Assembly (NCBI RefSeq): GCF_000968175.1
Contig: NZ_FO704551.1
Location: forward strand, 1,240,001-1,304,000
Length of the DNA: 64,000 nt
Reading direction: 5' to 3'
Origin: Xenorhabdus poinarii G6
GTDB taxonomy: Bacteria > Pseudomonadota > Gammaproteobacteria > Enterobacterales > Enterobacteriaceae
The translations under genes were made by a program, and so were the position numbers. Shown here piece by piece: positions 27,326-36,876 of the stretch. Every line of letters starts with the position of its first letter. Position 1 is the stretch's first letter. The notes below the pieces were generated by a model, which ran no database searches, was not told the DNA's origin, and was given only the letters and a program-made list of their open reading frames with translations.

Positions 27326-28522
27326 GTGCAACAAGAGCGTTCGTCCTATTTGGGATTAGTGTTGATCCTTGGTTTGCTTTCTATGTTAATGCCATTAGCA
27401 ATTGATATGTATTTGCCAAGTATGCCCACCATTGCTCATGATTTTAGTGTCAACGATGGTCTGGTACAGATGACACTCAGTAGCTATATCTTGGGGTTTG
27501 CCATTGGTCAAATGATTTATGGGCCAATGTCGGATAGCTTAGGGCGTAAACCCGTGATTTTGGGCGGTGTTATTGTTTTTACTCTCTCTTCAGCGGCATG
27601 TGCCTTAGCACAAGATATTGATACCTTTATTTTTATGCGTTTCTTGCATGGTTTTTCTGCGGCGGCGGCGGGGGTTGTCATCAACGCGCTGATGCGTGAT
27701 AAATTCACAAAAGAGGAGTTTTCCCGCAGCATGTCTTTTGTGACATTGGTGATGATCATTGCGCCTCTGTTAGCGCCCATGTTAGGTGGGATGATCATGT
27801 ACTGGTTTAGCTGGCACGCTATTTTCTGGTTTATTGCCCTGGTTGCAGTTATCGCGATAGCCCTGGTGGCTCTCTTCATCAACGAAACGTTGCCTAAAGA
27901 GAAAAGGCAGCGGTTTCACTTACAAACGACGTTGAAGCAGTTTGTGATGTTGTTTCGGCAGCGCCAGGTACTGTGCTATATCTTAGCCAGTGGTTTTTCC
28001 TTTGCTGGCATGTTCTCTTTTCTGAGTGTTGGTTCGTTTGTTTATATCAGATTAAACGGAGTGCCTGAGCAGCATTTTGGTTACTATTTTGGATTGAATA
28101 TTGTTTTTCTGTTCATCATGGCAACGATTAATAGCCAGTGTGTCCGCCGATTCGGGCCACTGAAAATGCTGCGTATTGGGTTAATCGTCCAGTTCATCAT
28201 GGGATTATGGTTACTGTTTAGCACGTTGTTTGATCTCGGATTTATTTCTCTGGTGATGGGCGTCGCGCTTTATATCAGCGGAATTTCCATGATTACGTCG
28301 AATACGATGGCCGTTGTGCTGGATGATTATCCCCATATGGCCGGTACCGTCTCCTCATTGGCCGGCACAATCCGTTTTAGTATTGCAGCCTTAGTCGGCA
28401 TTATTTTGTCTTTCTTGCCTGAAGAAAGTGCATGGCCGATGGTTGGCTCAATGGCACTGTGTGTGATATTCGCCATGTTACTGATTATCTATGCGCGTGA
28501 TCGTTCACATAATGTAAATTGA
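27326..28522 (+). CDS. bcr: Bicyclomycin/multidrug efflux protein Bcr
   Basis: 398 residues (E. coli 396), 12 membrane segments, MFS DHA1 family. [18 protein letters not shown] in the first segment and [12 protein letters not shown] (motif A) match Bcr closely. It exports bicyclomycin and sulphonamides in E. coli. The start is GTG with CAGGAGT eight bases upstream. The order rsuA-bcr-yejG is that of E. coli. Confidence 0.92.
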   Translation: MQQERSSYLGLVLILGLLSMLMPLAIDMYLPSMPTIAHDFSVNDGLVQMTLSSYILGFAIGQMIYGPMSDSLGRKPVILGGVIVFTLSSAACALAQDIDTFIFMRFLHGFSAAAAGVVINALMRDKFTKEEFSRSMSFVTLVMIIAPLLAPMLGGMIMYWFSWHAIFWFIALVAVIAIALVALFINETLPKEKRQRFHLQTTLKQFVMLFRQRQVLCYILASGFSFAGMFSFLSVGSFVYIRLNGVPEQHFGYYFGLNIVFLFIMATINSQCVRRFGPLKMLRIGLIVQFIMGLWLLFSTLFDLGFISLVMGVALYISGISMITSNTMAVVLDDYPHMAGTVSSLAGTIRFSIAALVGIILSFLPEESAWPMVGSMALCVIFAMLLIIYARDRSHNVN

Positions 28523-28596
28523 TGTTAATGGGCTGTCAGTAGTCGAAAATGATCATGATTAAAAAGTAACCACCTACATATCCTGAGTGAGTTTAA

Positions 28597-28625
28597 AGGC
28601 CATCTGTCAGTATAAGATGGCCTTT
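28597..28625 (+). terminator. Terminator of bcr
   Basis: AAAGGCCATCT pairs with AGATGGCCTTTT across GTCAGTATA and ends in TTTT. Confidence 0.75.
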
Positions 28626-29238
28626 TGTTTATGATCAGATGCGATCTTTTTTCGTATTAAAATAATAAGATCTATTTATTTAAAAATGTCTTACTCAGTT
28701 AATGTCTGGATCATCATTCATTCAGTGCCGTTGACAGATATTGAAGTTTTTATGAGTTGATCAACAGAAAATTCCGAGTAATTGCCTGACAAGTCTCTAG
28801 GTTTATTAATTTTATCATCTCTCGCCAGCGTTGAATTGTTTGTTTTTTGTTAATTTCATATGACGATTTTCATGATGATGAACGATGAGAGGACTATCAA
28901 TAGTTGATGTAATTTAACTTGTTGTAAATAAAAAGATTATATCGTTATTGTTCCTTGTCGGTGTTTGAAAAAACAGATTTTGTAAACAAATTTTGAACAA
29001 AAAGTTGCCGTTTTGCATAAAAATAAGTTGAATTATTTACTTAAACAGTATAAATATATAAGAAATGCGACTTCTGTCTCACTTTTTTTACGATAGAATG
29101 CGAAGGGAGCGGCAAAGCATAATTTTTATTTTAACTTTTTTTTTACTTTTTTTATTGGGAGGTTATTCGGTTTTGACGAATCGATAACCTACAGTTGGTG
29201 GTTAGCGTTATTAATGTTGTTTCTGATAGGAATAATAC
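28626..29238. other. 613-bp AT-rich gap before yejG
   Basis: No ORF with a ribosome binding site is seen on either strand. Homopolymer runs (nine T in a row near 29135-29150) and AT-rich blocks near 28930-29060 could be promoter DNA. It is unusually long for a leader of a 114-residue protein gene; an unrecognised small RNA cannot be excluded. Confidence 0.35.
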
Positions 29239-29583
29239 GTGGATAATATCCAGCTTTCGGTAGTACACAGACTGCCGCAAAGTTATCGGTGGTCATCTGG
29301 CTTCGTTGGTACAAAAGTTGAGATTTTACCAGCAGAAGAAGCAGATTTAGGAAATAGCCTGATGGGACTGAAATTATTAAACCATGAAGGTGAAAAAGCA
29401 CGGGAGATTTTGCAGGTTATCAATCAGTCTATTGCTGATATGCAAATATTAAGTGCGGTGATTGAGTGGGAAGGGGAGCCATGTCTGTTTTTTGCCAGGG
29501 AAGATGAAAGCGCTGTGATATGTCGTTTAAAAACGTTAGGCGCTGCAATTGCAGAAAAGATAACTGCTCTTTATCCGTTATAA
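29239..29583 (+). CDS. yejG: YejG family protein
   Basis: 114 residues, exactly the E. coli length. IQLSVVHRLPQSYRWSSGF at the start and EGEPCLFFAREDES...CRLKTLGAAIAE match YejG. Function is unknown (linked to aminoglycoside tolerance in E. coli by name only in my memory). The start is GTG with GATAGGAA upstream. Confidence 0.88.
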   Translation: MDNIQLSVVHRLPQSYRWSSGFVGTKVEILPAEEADLGNSLMGLKLLNHEGEKAREILQVINQSIADMQILSAVIEWEGEPCLFFAREDESAVICRLKTLGAAIAEKITALYPL

Positions 29584-29600
29584 TTTTATCTATTGTAAAA

Positions 29601-29627
29601 AACGCTTCTGATTCAGAAGCGTTTTTT
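29601..29627. terminator. Bidirectional terminator between yejG and mepS
   Basis: AACGCTTCTG pairs with CAGAAGCGTT across ATT, with AAAA before and TTTTT after, so it can stop both converging transcripts. Confidence 0.8.
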
Positions 29628-29664
29628 AATGTCTGCAAGGTAAAATCGGAGTCATCAGGTGTGG

Positions 29665-30249
29665 TTAGCTCGAGGCTTTTGCGTTGACGGACAACACGCG
29701 TCTGGCACCGTAATAACGCTTACTCCAGTAAGTATCCGTCAATTTAGAGACGATAACCCCGTTACTGGTTGAAGCGTGGACAAACTGGTTATTGCCAATA
29801 TAGATGCCGATATGACGCATATGACGCCCGGTTTTAAACAGGACTAAATCCCCCGCCTGTAATTTGGTGCGACTAACGGTCTGTCCAATATTTTGTTGGT
29901 CTATTGTGGAGCGAGGTAACGCGACACCAAACTGGTCATGAAAAGTACGCTGTACAAAAGCTGAACAATCAATGCCGCGTTTGGTATTTCCCCCGAGCCG
30001 GTAAGCAACGCCTTTCCAGTCCGCATACTGATTAAGTATTTTAGATTTAATATCCAAACTGTTAACCAACTTTTCGAACTCATCCTGAGAGGCCTGCAGT
30101 AGATAATGCTTTTGAGGATGGACGGTATGTATCTCAGTGTGTTTACTGCGCAGGTCATCAGGTGAACTACATCCGCTTAGTACGACCGCCGTCAGAATTG
30201 CGGGGATTAGCCGCATGATATATCTCAGTGTTGATTGAGATTTGAACAT
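29665..30249 (-). CDS. mepS: Murein DD-endopeptidase MepS (Spr), lipoprotein
   Basis: 194 residues (E. coli 188). The lipobox LSGC puts the lipidated cysteine at residue 27. The NlpC/P60 domain has catalytic Cys95 ([12 protein letters not shown]) and histidines in RHIGIYIGN and QFVHAS. It cuts D-Ala-mDAP crosslinks so that peptidoglycan can expand, in the periplasm, and in E. coli is degraded by NlpI-Prc. The family-typical segment [15 protein letters not shown] is seen as [15 protein letters not shown]. Confidence 0.95.
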   Translation of the reverse strand: MFKSQSTLRYIMRLIPAILTAVVLSGCSSPDDLRSKHTEIHTVHPQKHYLLQASQDEFEKLVNSLDIKSKILNQYADWKGVAYRLGGNTKRGIDCSAFVQRTFHDQFGVALPRSTIDQQNIGQTVSRTKLQAGDLVLFKTGRHMRHIGIYIGNNQFVHASTSNGVIVSKLTDTYWSKRYYGARRVLSVNAKASS

Positions 30250-30594
30250 TGTCTTGATTTTCCCTTGCAGCTCTTAATGTGACCTATCACCATCATGAAA
30301 ATGCTAAACGCTTTAAAGCGTAGTCAGAATATGGTGAATTAACAAATTTTCTGCCCATAAAGTATGTCAAGCGACATGTTTTACTAAAATTTTTACAAAA
30401 CACACTATTTTGATAGACAAAGCATTGGAAGATTACTGAAATGATTAGTAAAAAGCGAGGGACAAAAAGAATTCTTTACAAAAAAATTAGATTAATAACT
30501 CAGTGGTTATAGAGACTTGTTGCTATTTTATTCTTCTTTGATAAATAAAATGCGATCTTGAGGAGATACCGATGATCTCCTCAACGTGATTATT
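30250..30594. other. Gap between mepS and lpxT
   Basis: The mepS promoter region lies at its left side. At 30558-30584 TTGAGGAGAT pairs with ATCTCCTCAA across a 7-base loop, a probable terminator of the reverse-strand lpxT. No gene is seen. Confidence 0.45.
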
Positions 30595-31299
30595 TTAATG
30601 GTTGCGTTTGATATGTGGCAATTTTTTATCCAGCCATGTAACCATGATGTCACTTAATGGGGTTAGCAATACCCAGCTCATACTAATGAGTGTCAGAGAC
30701 AGTGATCCTACAGCAACGTCGGTAAACCAGTGTGCCCCTGCCATAATGCGTGGAAGTGCAAAAAGAACCATAATCAATAGTGCAATGAAAAATGCCCCAC
30801 GGGAGATATAACGTAGGATAAAGCTACTGAAAATTAAGAGCATCAATCCGTGATCGCCAGGGAAACTGTTTTTGGATGCATCTTTTGTATGCCAACTGGT
30901 CATTTCGTTTATACGATGAACATTTTCAAAGGTCAGCGTTGGGCTTGGACGGCTAACAGGGATTTGGTGACCTATTTGGTTAATGATAATCGCTGAGATG
31001 AGCATCACGAGACCAATCATGAAAAGTCGACGTTTACCGGCATAATCTTGTTGGCGAAATGCGCTGTAATACAGCAGCCCCATGGACAGAAGTGATATCG
31101 CATCAAATGCTCTGATGTTTGTGATGGCGACAAAGAGCGTAAATGTTGAATTTGGTAAGAGCTTTTCATTGAAAAAATAAAAAATAGCGGAATCAATGTG
31201 AAACCAAAAACCGTGATTTTGGGGCAAATACCATGAGAGAAACAGGGCAATACCAAGGATATTGAGAATAAGTATAGTAATTGGGCGACGACAAGTCAT
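30595..31299 (-). CDS. lpxT: Lipid A 1-diphosphate synthase LpxT (YeiU)
   Basis: 234 residues (E. coli 237) from ATG 31299; the open frame continues upstream to 31392 but that part is not family-like. Six hydrophobic segments carry a PAP2 phosphatase site: KDASKNSFPGDHG and AGAHWFTD. LpxT moves a phosphate from undecaprenyl diphosphate to the lipid A 1-phosphate on the periplasmic side, raising negative charge. FLSWYLPQNHGFW at the N-terminus is typical of LpxT rather than PgpB. Confidence 0.92.
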   Translation of the reverse strand: MTCRRPITILILNILGIALFLSWYLPQNHGFWFHIDSAIFYFFNEKLLPNSTFTLFVAITNIRAFDAISLLSMGLLYYSAFRQQDYAGKRRLFMIGLVMLISAIIINQIGHQIPVSRPSPTLTFENVHRINEMTSWHTKDASKNSFPGDHGLMLLIFSSFILRYISRGAFFIALLIMVLFALPRIMAGAHWFTDVAVGSLSLTLISMSWVLLTPLSDIMVTWLDKKLPHIKRNH

Positions 31300-31758
31300 G
31301 GGATACCTATTTAACGCGTAAAATGAAATTTGGTAGATAAATAAACAGAAGAAGGGACTATAACAAAATTCATGGAAAAGCGTAATCACCATCGGATGCG
31401 ATGGATAACGTGCAGTTATATCAGGATAATTGTATCGTTTGTCAATGAACTTTTGGATTGTAAATGTGCAACTAATCTAATGATATCGGAAAAATAGCTA
31501 AATCCCTATGGCAGTACCGATATTATATATTTGGTGCAATTATGATATCTGACTATTATTAAATAACTACAAATTGATTTTATCATATCTTAATTTAGCA
31601 GAATATTATATTAAATATTGGGTTTGTTTAATCAAAAACATAAAGAAAGTCTTTCATTTGCCGTTATAGAGATAGCAGAGCGTTACACCATTATCTGATT
31701 TTCAGATTAGCGCCGGCTGAAATTGAAAAAAGATAATACTACCTGTAGTGGAGGTTGA
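31300..31758. other. AT-rich gap between lpxT and the pilin-like genes
   Basis: It holds the divergent control regions of lpxT and the first pilin-like gene. A small ATCTGA-TTT-TCAGAT palindrome lies near 31693. GGAGG at 31749-31753 is the ribosome binding site of the next gene. No further gene is seen. Confidence 0.4.
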
Positions 31759-32082
31759 ATGCTTATGTTACGAAAAATGACGACTTTTTTGTTTATGTCT
31801 TTATCTTACCCTGTCATGGTGAATTCTTCCTCAACTTCTTATTCTGGAACGATTTCTTTCTATGGCGCGATTATTGAGCCGCCATGCCAATTTAATTGGG
31901 ATGAAAAGCATACTGAAATGCGCTGCTGGTATAGTGGTAAACCGTTACATAAAGAAAAAACAGTAGAATATCAAATAGATAAGCCTTCTTTATTCTCTAT
32001 TCCAAAACATATCGGAAAAGAGGAAATAAAGTGGGTGGGCAAAAATAAAAAATTAGGGATTGTGACAATAACCTATCACTAA
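31759..32082 (+). CDS. Secreted pilin-like mini-protein A
   Basis: 107 residues with an N-terminal signal peptide (about 23 residues, hydrophobic core TTFLFMSLSYPVMV). The mature part begins TSYSGTISFYGAIIEPPCQF, the first strand of type 1 pilin subunits, has a second cysteine 14 residues later (MRCWY) and ends GIVTITYH with a penultimate tyrosine, as pilins do. It is only half the usual subunit length (150-180), so it lacks the middle strands. A strong GGAGG site precedes the ATG. No usher or chaperone genes are near. It is a paralogue of the gene at 32368. Confidence 0.6.
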   Translation: MLMLRKMTTFLFMSLSYPVMVNSSSTSYSGTISFYGAIIEPPCQFNWDEKHTEMRCWYSGKPLHKEKTVEYQIDKPSLFSIPKHIGKEEIKWVGKNKKLGIVTITYH

Positions 32083-32367
32083 ATGTTATATAAACGTGTT
32101 ATTTTTGCTCGTTTATTTTATCCGAATAATATAAAAAATTTTAATTAGTTTATTTGTGATTCAGTTCAAGTAATCATGATAAATGATAGGTTGATTAATT
32201 AATCAATAAAGATGATGTCTTTATTTTTAAATTTAAAAATCGCTTTTGATATTTATCAATAAAAAGTGTCAATATCGTATTCTTTTTACGTAAAAAAGTT
32301 ATTATGGAGGTGAAGGAATAAAAGGCAGCTGAGTTTGAGTTAATGGAAAAACGAAAGTGAGGTGACC

Positions 32368-32679
32368 ATGCAAAATTATCTTAAGTTATTAATGGGTTGT
32401 TTGTTGGTTTCATGGCTTTCTTATGGATATGCCGACTCTAAAGGAGGCGTAATTCGGTTTTCAGGTGCTATTGTTGACCCAGGATGTCAGGTTGTTGTAT
32501 CAAACACGCAAGCGAATATCTCTTGCTATCGATTAGGAAAAAATCTCACTGTTAAGCAGGTTATTTCAACTCACAAAAAGAAAGGTCATGTCATGCTTCC
32601 CGGTAACATAGGTGTTTCCAGCGTGAAGTGGACTGATAACCAGAAACGTGTGGCAATTGTTAATGTGGACTATTTTTAA
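32368..32679 (+). CDS. Secreted pilin-like mini-protein B
   Basis: 103 residues from ATG 32368 (GAGGTG upstream; the GTG at 32362 is part of that site). A signal peptide ends near SYGYA. The mature start GGVIRFSGAIVDPGCQV, a second cysteine (ISCYRLG) and the end AIVNVDYF follow the same plan as mini-protein A 285 bases upstream. The gap between them contains a 16-base perfect palindrome (TTGATTAATTAATCAA at 32191). The product is probably periplasmic or surface; no function is known to me. Confidence 0.6.
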   Translation: MQNYLKLLMGCLLVSWLSYGYADSKGGVIRFSGAIVDPGCQVVVSNTQANISCYRLGKNLTVKQVISTHKKKGHVMLPGNIGVSSVKWTDNQKRVAIVNVDYF

Positions 32680-32691
32680 GTTTAATCGGTG

Positions 32692-32743
32692 ATGAGTTGC
32701 TCTGTTTGTATCGAGAGTGATGCTTGTCAAAAGAGCAACTCAT
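32692..32743. terminator. Long inverted repeat between mini-protein B and yeiP
   Basis: ATGAGTTGCTCT (32692-32703) pairs perfectly with AGAGCAACTCAT (32732-32743), with a 28-base loop. It separates converging genes. T-content after the stem is modest. Confidence 0.5.
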
Positions 32744-32759
32744 ATTTAATGCTAAAAAA

Positions 32760-33332
32760 TTAATCGCAACGTCCCATATAGCGACGTTCTGCAATATGAA
32801 TACGGATTTTTTCCCCTGAATTCAGATATTCAGGAACCTGAACAGTTAACCCTGTACTCATTTTGGCCGGTTTAGTGCGGGCACTTGCCGATGCTCCCTT
32901 GATACCAGGTGATGTTTCCTCAATGACCATATCAACCGTTTGCGGTAGTTCAAGCGCCAACACTTGACTATCCATTGTCAGAACCTGCATACCGGGCAAA
33001 CCGTCTTCTGAAATAAATAATAACTCTTCTTCGATTTGATCCTTTTTGAAGTGATAAGGGGTGAAATCTTCATTATCCATAAAGATATACTCATCACCGT
33101 CAATGTAAGAAAAACTGACACTATGGCGTGTTAACGTAATGGTATCGAGAATATCATCACCTTTAAAACGTTCTTCCACTTTTTGACCTGTGCGAATATC
33201 AGTAAAACGCATCTTATACAGCGTACTGGCACCACGTGCGCTGGGTGACTGAATATCGATGTCTTTAACTAATAATAGTTTGCCATTGTAGCTGATTGCA
33301 GAGCCGCGTTTAATTTCATTGGCTTTAGCCAT
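32760..33332 (-). CDS. yeiP: Elongation factor P-like protein YeiP
   Basis: 190 residues, the E. coli length, from ATG 33332 with AAGGTCCC upstream. [15 protein letters not shown] replaces the lysine-bearing loop of EF-P, so it is not modified by Epm[22 protein letters not shown] and the end [11 protein letters not shown] are the conserved OB domains. It binds ribosomes near the exit site as EF-P does, with a more limited role in relieving stalling. Confidence 0.94.
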   Translation of the reverse strand: MAKANEIKRGSAISYNGKLLLVKDIDIQSPSARGASTLYKMRFTDIRTGQKVEERFKGDDILDTITLTRHSVSFSYIDGDEYIFMDNEDFTPYHFKKDQIEEELLFISEDGLPGMQVLTMDSQVLALELPQTVDMVIEETSPGIKGASASARTKPAKMSTGLTVQVPEYLNSGEKIRIHIAERRYMGRCD

Positions 33333-33427
33333 AGGGACCTTCCATAAAACAAGGAAATAGTGGAGTGAATATTTAAGTGGCGACAAAATTACTCGCACTT
33401 AGTCTGTTAGGCAAGAGATGATTGGCG

Positions 33428-33449
33428 ACCCCAGTAAAAATACTGGGGT
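33428..33449. terminator. Perfect hairpin after mtr
   Basis: ACCCCAGTA pairs perfectly with TACTGGGGT across AAAA, just downstream of the reverse-strand mtr stop codon. There is no T-run. Confidence 0.5.
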
Positions 33450-33460
33450 GCAGGGGAAAG

Positions 33461-34705
33461 TTAACGGTATGTTGGCAATAAATTAAATAGAGAGAGAAGA
33501 TGAGTCGTCGCGCTTATCAGGCCAAACAAGATGATAAAAACTATCAAGAAATTACCGCCAGGTACACGATAGCTGGCTTGCGGATAACGACGACGGCTAA
33601 CATGAGCCATCAATGCCGGAACGATCACCGCCCAGATAGTCGCGGCCAATCCCGCAAACCCAATGGCATACAGAAAACCGTTTGGAAATAATAAGGCAAG
33701 TAGGGTTGGTGGAATAAAGGTGATTAGGGCTGTTTTTAAGCGCCCGGATTTACTGTCATCAAATCCAAAAAAATCAGCCAGATAATCAAATAAACCGAGA
33801 GATACACCTAAAAATGAGCTGGATAAGGCCATATATGAGAAAATATTCAAGAGTTGATTAACTGTTTTACTGTTGGATACGTTATCCATTTGATTTAACA
33901 AAGCACCCACATTCCCGCCATCAGCCATGATCTGCTTGAAGGCTTCACGAAGAATATTTCCCTGAATGACATACTGCCACAAGATGTAGATAATCAGTGC
34001 TATCAAGGAACCATATAACAGACTACGAGCGACGGATTTCGTATCTTTGTTATAGTATTTGACTAACCCTGGGACATTGCCGTGATAACCAAATGATGTC
34101 AGCAAGTAAGGTATTGCCATTAACGCATAGGGTAAGTAATTGGTTTCAGAATTGGCGTAATCAAATAAAATAGCGGGTTTTACCTCAATAAACATGCCGC
34201 CAATAGACATGAAAAAGGTGATCACCATCCCGCCGATTAAAAGGGTACTTAGCCGATCAACGGCTTTCGTTGATAGCCAAACAATAAAAGCGACAATGAA
34301 TGAGAAAATCAGGCCTGCCCCTGCTTGTGGCAACGGGATCATATTTTCGATATTGCGGAAAATAATCGATCCACCGGCTGAAATATAAGCATAATTTAGG
34401 ATATACAAAACAAAAGTAATGGATAAGCCCGTCAGTGAACTCCAGCCTTTGCCAAGTAAATCTTTTGTCATGGTATGGAAACTAACGCCATGGGGATAAT
34501 TCAGGTTAGCTTCCAATATCATCAGCCCGGAGAAATACATGCAGACCCAGGTATACACCAGCAAAATGATTGATCCTGTAAACCAGACGCCTGATGTTAC
34601 AATCGGAATGGAAAACATGCCGGCACCGACAGCAGTACCGGCAATGATCATAGCACCGCCGAGTACGGAAGGGCGTTGCGAATTTTGCGTTACCTCAATG
34701 GCCAT
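33461..34705 (-). CDS. mtr: Tryptophan-specific transport protein Mtr
   Basis: 414 residues (E. coli 414), 11 hydrophobic segments, HAAAP family. SVLGGAMIIAGTAVGAGMFS at the start and the segments LMILEANLNYPHG, SFGYHGNVPGLVKYY and ADFFGFDDSKSGRLKTAL are characteristic of Mtr. It imports tryptophan with protons. A site resembling the TrpR operator lies upstream. It is divergent from fruK. Confidence 0.92.
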   Translation of the reverse strand: MAIEVTQNSQRPSVLGGAMIIAGTAVGAGMFSIPIVTSGVWFTGSIILLVYTWVCMYFSGLMILEANLNYPHGVSFHTMTKDLLGKGWSSLTGLSITFVLYILNYAYISAGGSIIFRNIENMIPLPQAGAGLIFSFIVAFIVWLSTKAVDRLSTLLIGGMVITFFMSIGGMFIEVKPAILFDYANSETNYLPYALMAIPYLLTSFGYHGNVPGLVKYYNKDTKSVARSLLYGSLIALIIYILWQYVIQGNILREAFKQIMADGGNVGALLNQMDNVSNSKTVNQLLNIFSYMALSSSFLGVSLGLFDYLADFFGFDDSKSGRLKTALITFIPPTLLALLFPNGFLYAIGFAGLAATIWAVIVPALMAHVSRRRYPQASYRVPGGNFLIVFIILFGLISATTHLLSLFNLLPTYR

Positions 34706-34733
34706 ATAAATTCCCTGATGAGTAGTGTTATCT

Positions 34734-34753
34734 TGTACTAGCGCGACGATACA
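34734..34753. promoter_or_regulatory. Possible TrpR operator of mtr
   Basis: TGTACTAGCGCGACGATACA lies 29-48 bases upstream of the mtr start. It keeps the two outer half-sites (TGTACT and its inverted partner TGTATC) of TrpR operators at the right spacing, but the centre is divergent. Confidence 0.35.
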
Positions 34754-34902
34754 TTAATGGTTTGCGAGTGTAAACACATAATAATGAGAAATAGCCAAAT
34801 TACATTTGTCACCTTTTACATCCAAACGTGAGGCCGGTTATTTATGAAGTAAACAATCTGAAAAGATTTAGGCGCAATGATCGATCGGCCAGTAATTTTG
34901 AC

Positions 34903-34914
34903 TGAAACGATTCA
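34903..34914. promoter_or_regulatory. Cra (FruR) box upstream of fruK
   Basis: TGAAACGATTCA matches the core of the Cra operator (TGAAACGNTTCA). It lies 74-85 bases before the fruK start, next to TTGACT (34898). In E. coli Cra represses the fruBKA operon from such sites. Confidence 0.7.
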
Positions 34915-34987
34915 ATTTTGATGTTATAAATACAAAGAGAAATTTTGATGTTACTTATGACTGTTTATTCAGGAGACATTGGGCGAG

Positions 34988-35926
34988 ATGAGCCGTCGAG
35001 TTGCCACAATTACCTTAAACCCAGCTTATGACTTAGTTGGTTTATGCCCAGAGATTGTGAAAGGGAATGTTAACCGTGTACAGACGGCAGGGTTTCATGC
35101 TGCTGGCAAAGGCAATAATGTTGCGAAGGTACTGCGTGATTTAGGCATTGATGTTACGGTTAGCGGGTTTCTGGGACGAGAAAATCAGGAAGGGTTTCAG
35201 CAGTTTTTTAGCGAAAACCAGATGGTCAATCGTTTCCATTTAGTCTCAGGGCGAACGCGCGTTAATGTCAAACTGACCGAAAAACAGGGTGAAGTGACGG
35301 ATTTTAATTTTTCGGGTTTTCATGTAACAGAAGAAGAGTGGAAACGATTTGTCAGTGACTCTCTCACTTGGTTGGGGCAGTTCGATATGGTGGTGGTCAG
35401 TGGCAGTTTACCTGAAGGAATTGCCGCAGAATCCTTTGCGAATTGGATGATGCAATTACGCCAGATTTGCCCTTGTATTATTTTCGACAGCAGCCGTGAA
35501 GCGCTGGTCGCGGGTCTGAAGGCATTACCTTGGCTGGTAAAACCCAATCATTATGAATTGGAAATTTGGGCGGGTAAGCCATTGCCAGATTTGGACAGTG
35601 TTGTGAATGCAGCCCATCAATTACGCAATAGAGGGATTGCCCATGTGGTTATTTCACTGGGTGAACAGGGCGCATTATGGGTCAATGCCTCTGGTGCTTG
35701 GTTGGCAAAACCGCCATATTGTGAAGTGGTGAGTACGGTAGGGGCAGGGGATTCCATGGTCGGTGGGTTGGTTTATGGCTTGTTGATGCGAGAATCCAGT
35801 GAACATACATTGCGTCTGGCAACCGCAGTTTCTGCACTTACGGTTAGCCAGCCGAATGTGGGGATTAAAAGTCGTACAGAACTGGCTGCAATGATGTCAA
35901 AGATCGCGTTAATTTCGATCAGATAA
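34988..35926 (+). CDS. fruK: 1-phosphofructokinase FruK (orphan)
   Basis: 312 residues, the E. coli length, from ATG 34988 ([15 protein letters not shown]). PfkB family: [12 protein letters not shown] is the substrate motif (E. coli has Ile where the first Asn stands) and [13 protein letters not shown] the catalytic motif with the general base Asp. It converts fructose 1-phosphate to fructose 1,6-bisphosphate. In E. coli fruB precedes and fruA follows; here mtr and nfo are the neighbours, so the fructose PTS parts are missing from this locus while the Cra box remains. Its 3' end overlaps nfo by 18 bases, tail to tail. Confidence 0.93.
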   Translation: MSRRVATITLNPAYDLVGLCPEIVKGNVNRVQTAGFHAAGKGNNVAKVLRDLGIDVTVSGFLGRENQEGFQQFFSENQMVNRFHLVSGRTRVNVKLTEKQGEVTDFNFSGFHVTEEEWKRFVSDSLTWLGQFDMVVVSGSLPEGIAAESFANWMMQLRQICPCIIFDSSREALVAGLKALPWLVKPNHYELEIWAGKPLPDLDSVVNAAHQLRNRGIAHVVISLGEQGALWVNASGAWLAKPPYCEVVSTVGAGDSMVGGLVYGLLMRESSEHTLRLATAVSALTVSQPNVGIKSRTELAAMMSKIALISIR

Positions 35927-36769
35927 TGCATTTTGTTGGGATTTCAGCCAGGCAATTTCTTGATCCCAAATATCTGGATTGATCGTTTCAAGCACTAAAG
36001 GAATACCATTGAAACGGTCATCTTTCATGATATAGCTGAACGGCGTTTTACCGATATTCCCTTCACCAAGGCTGTGATGTCTGTCAACACGGCTGGAAAA
36101 TTCACTCTTGGCATCGTTCAGATGCATTGCTTTAAGATATTTGAAGCCCACAATGTCATCGAAAGCGTTGAAAGTTTCATCGCAATCTTTTTCTGTACGT
36201 AAATCATAACCCGCCGCGAAAGCATGGCAGGTATCAATGCAGACGCCGACACGGTTTTTGTCTTCAATCCCATCAATAATGGCGGCCAATTGTTCAAATT
36301 GAAAACCAAGATTAGTTCCTTGTCCGGCGGTATTTTCAATAACAGCGCTGACGCCCTGTGTTTTGTCGAGGACCCTATTAATGGATTCCGCAATACGGGC
36401 GAGGCATTTATCAATATCGATTTTGTTAAGGTGACTGCCTGGATGAAAATTCAGCAAACCGATACCCAACTGTTCACAGCGTTGCATCTCGTCAAGGAAG
36501 GCTCTTCGGGATTTTTCCAGGCTGTCAGCGTCGGGATGGCCAAGATTAATGAGATAACTGTCATGAGGAAGAATTTGTCGGCTGTCATAGCCATAACGTT
36601 TACAGTTCGCTTTGAACTTATCAATGACGTCTGTCGATAACGGAGGGGCATGCCATTGGCGCTGATTTTTTGTGAATAAGGCGAATGCCGTTGCGTTTAA
36701 TTCATGGGCACGGATCACGGCCTGATCAACGCCGCCTGAGGCGCTCACATGGGCTCCAACAAATTTCAT
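35909..36769 (-). CDS. nfo: Endonuclease IV (Nfo)
   Basis: 286 residues (E. coli 285) from ATG 36769, which has AGGAGAAAA upstream. It is an AP endonuclease of base excision repair with three zinc ions: the ligands lie in [51 protein letters not shown] (shown here as two conserved blocks) and LVLETI. In enterobacteria it is part of the SoxRS response. The frame is open further upstream (to 36934), inside the end of yeiH, but that part is not family-like. Confidence 0.95.
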   Translation of the reverse strand: MKFVGAHVSASGGVDQAVIRAHELNATAFALFTKNQRQWHAPPLSTDVIDKFKANCKRYGYDSRQILPHDSYLINLGHPDADSLEKSRRAFLDEMQRCEQLGIGLLNFHPGSHLNKIDIDKCLARIAESINRVLDKTQGVSAVIENTAGQGTNLGFQFEQLAAIIDGIEDKNRVGVCIDTCHAFAAGYDLRTEKDCDETFNAFDDIVGFKYLKAMHLNDAKSEFSSRVDRHHSLGEGNIGKTPFSYIMKDDRFNGIPLVLETINPDIWDQEIAWLKSQQNALSDRN

Positions 36770-36876
36770 ATCATTTTCTCCTGTGTTTTCGTCATTATGG
36801 CATTGTTCGCCTTGTTGATGAAATCTTGGCAGAAAAAGGCAATTTAATTTGGTATTAGCCATATATTCGTGCTGAA

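Noticed and set aside
34786..34830. TyrR boxes upstream of mtr
   Set aside because: TGTAAA half-sites occur, but none has a partner at the right spacing with fewer than three mismatches.
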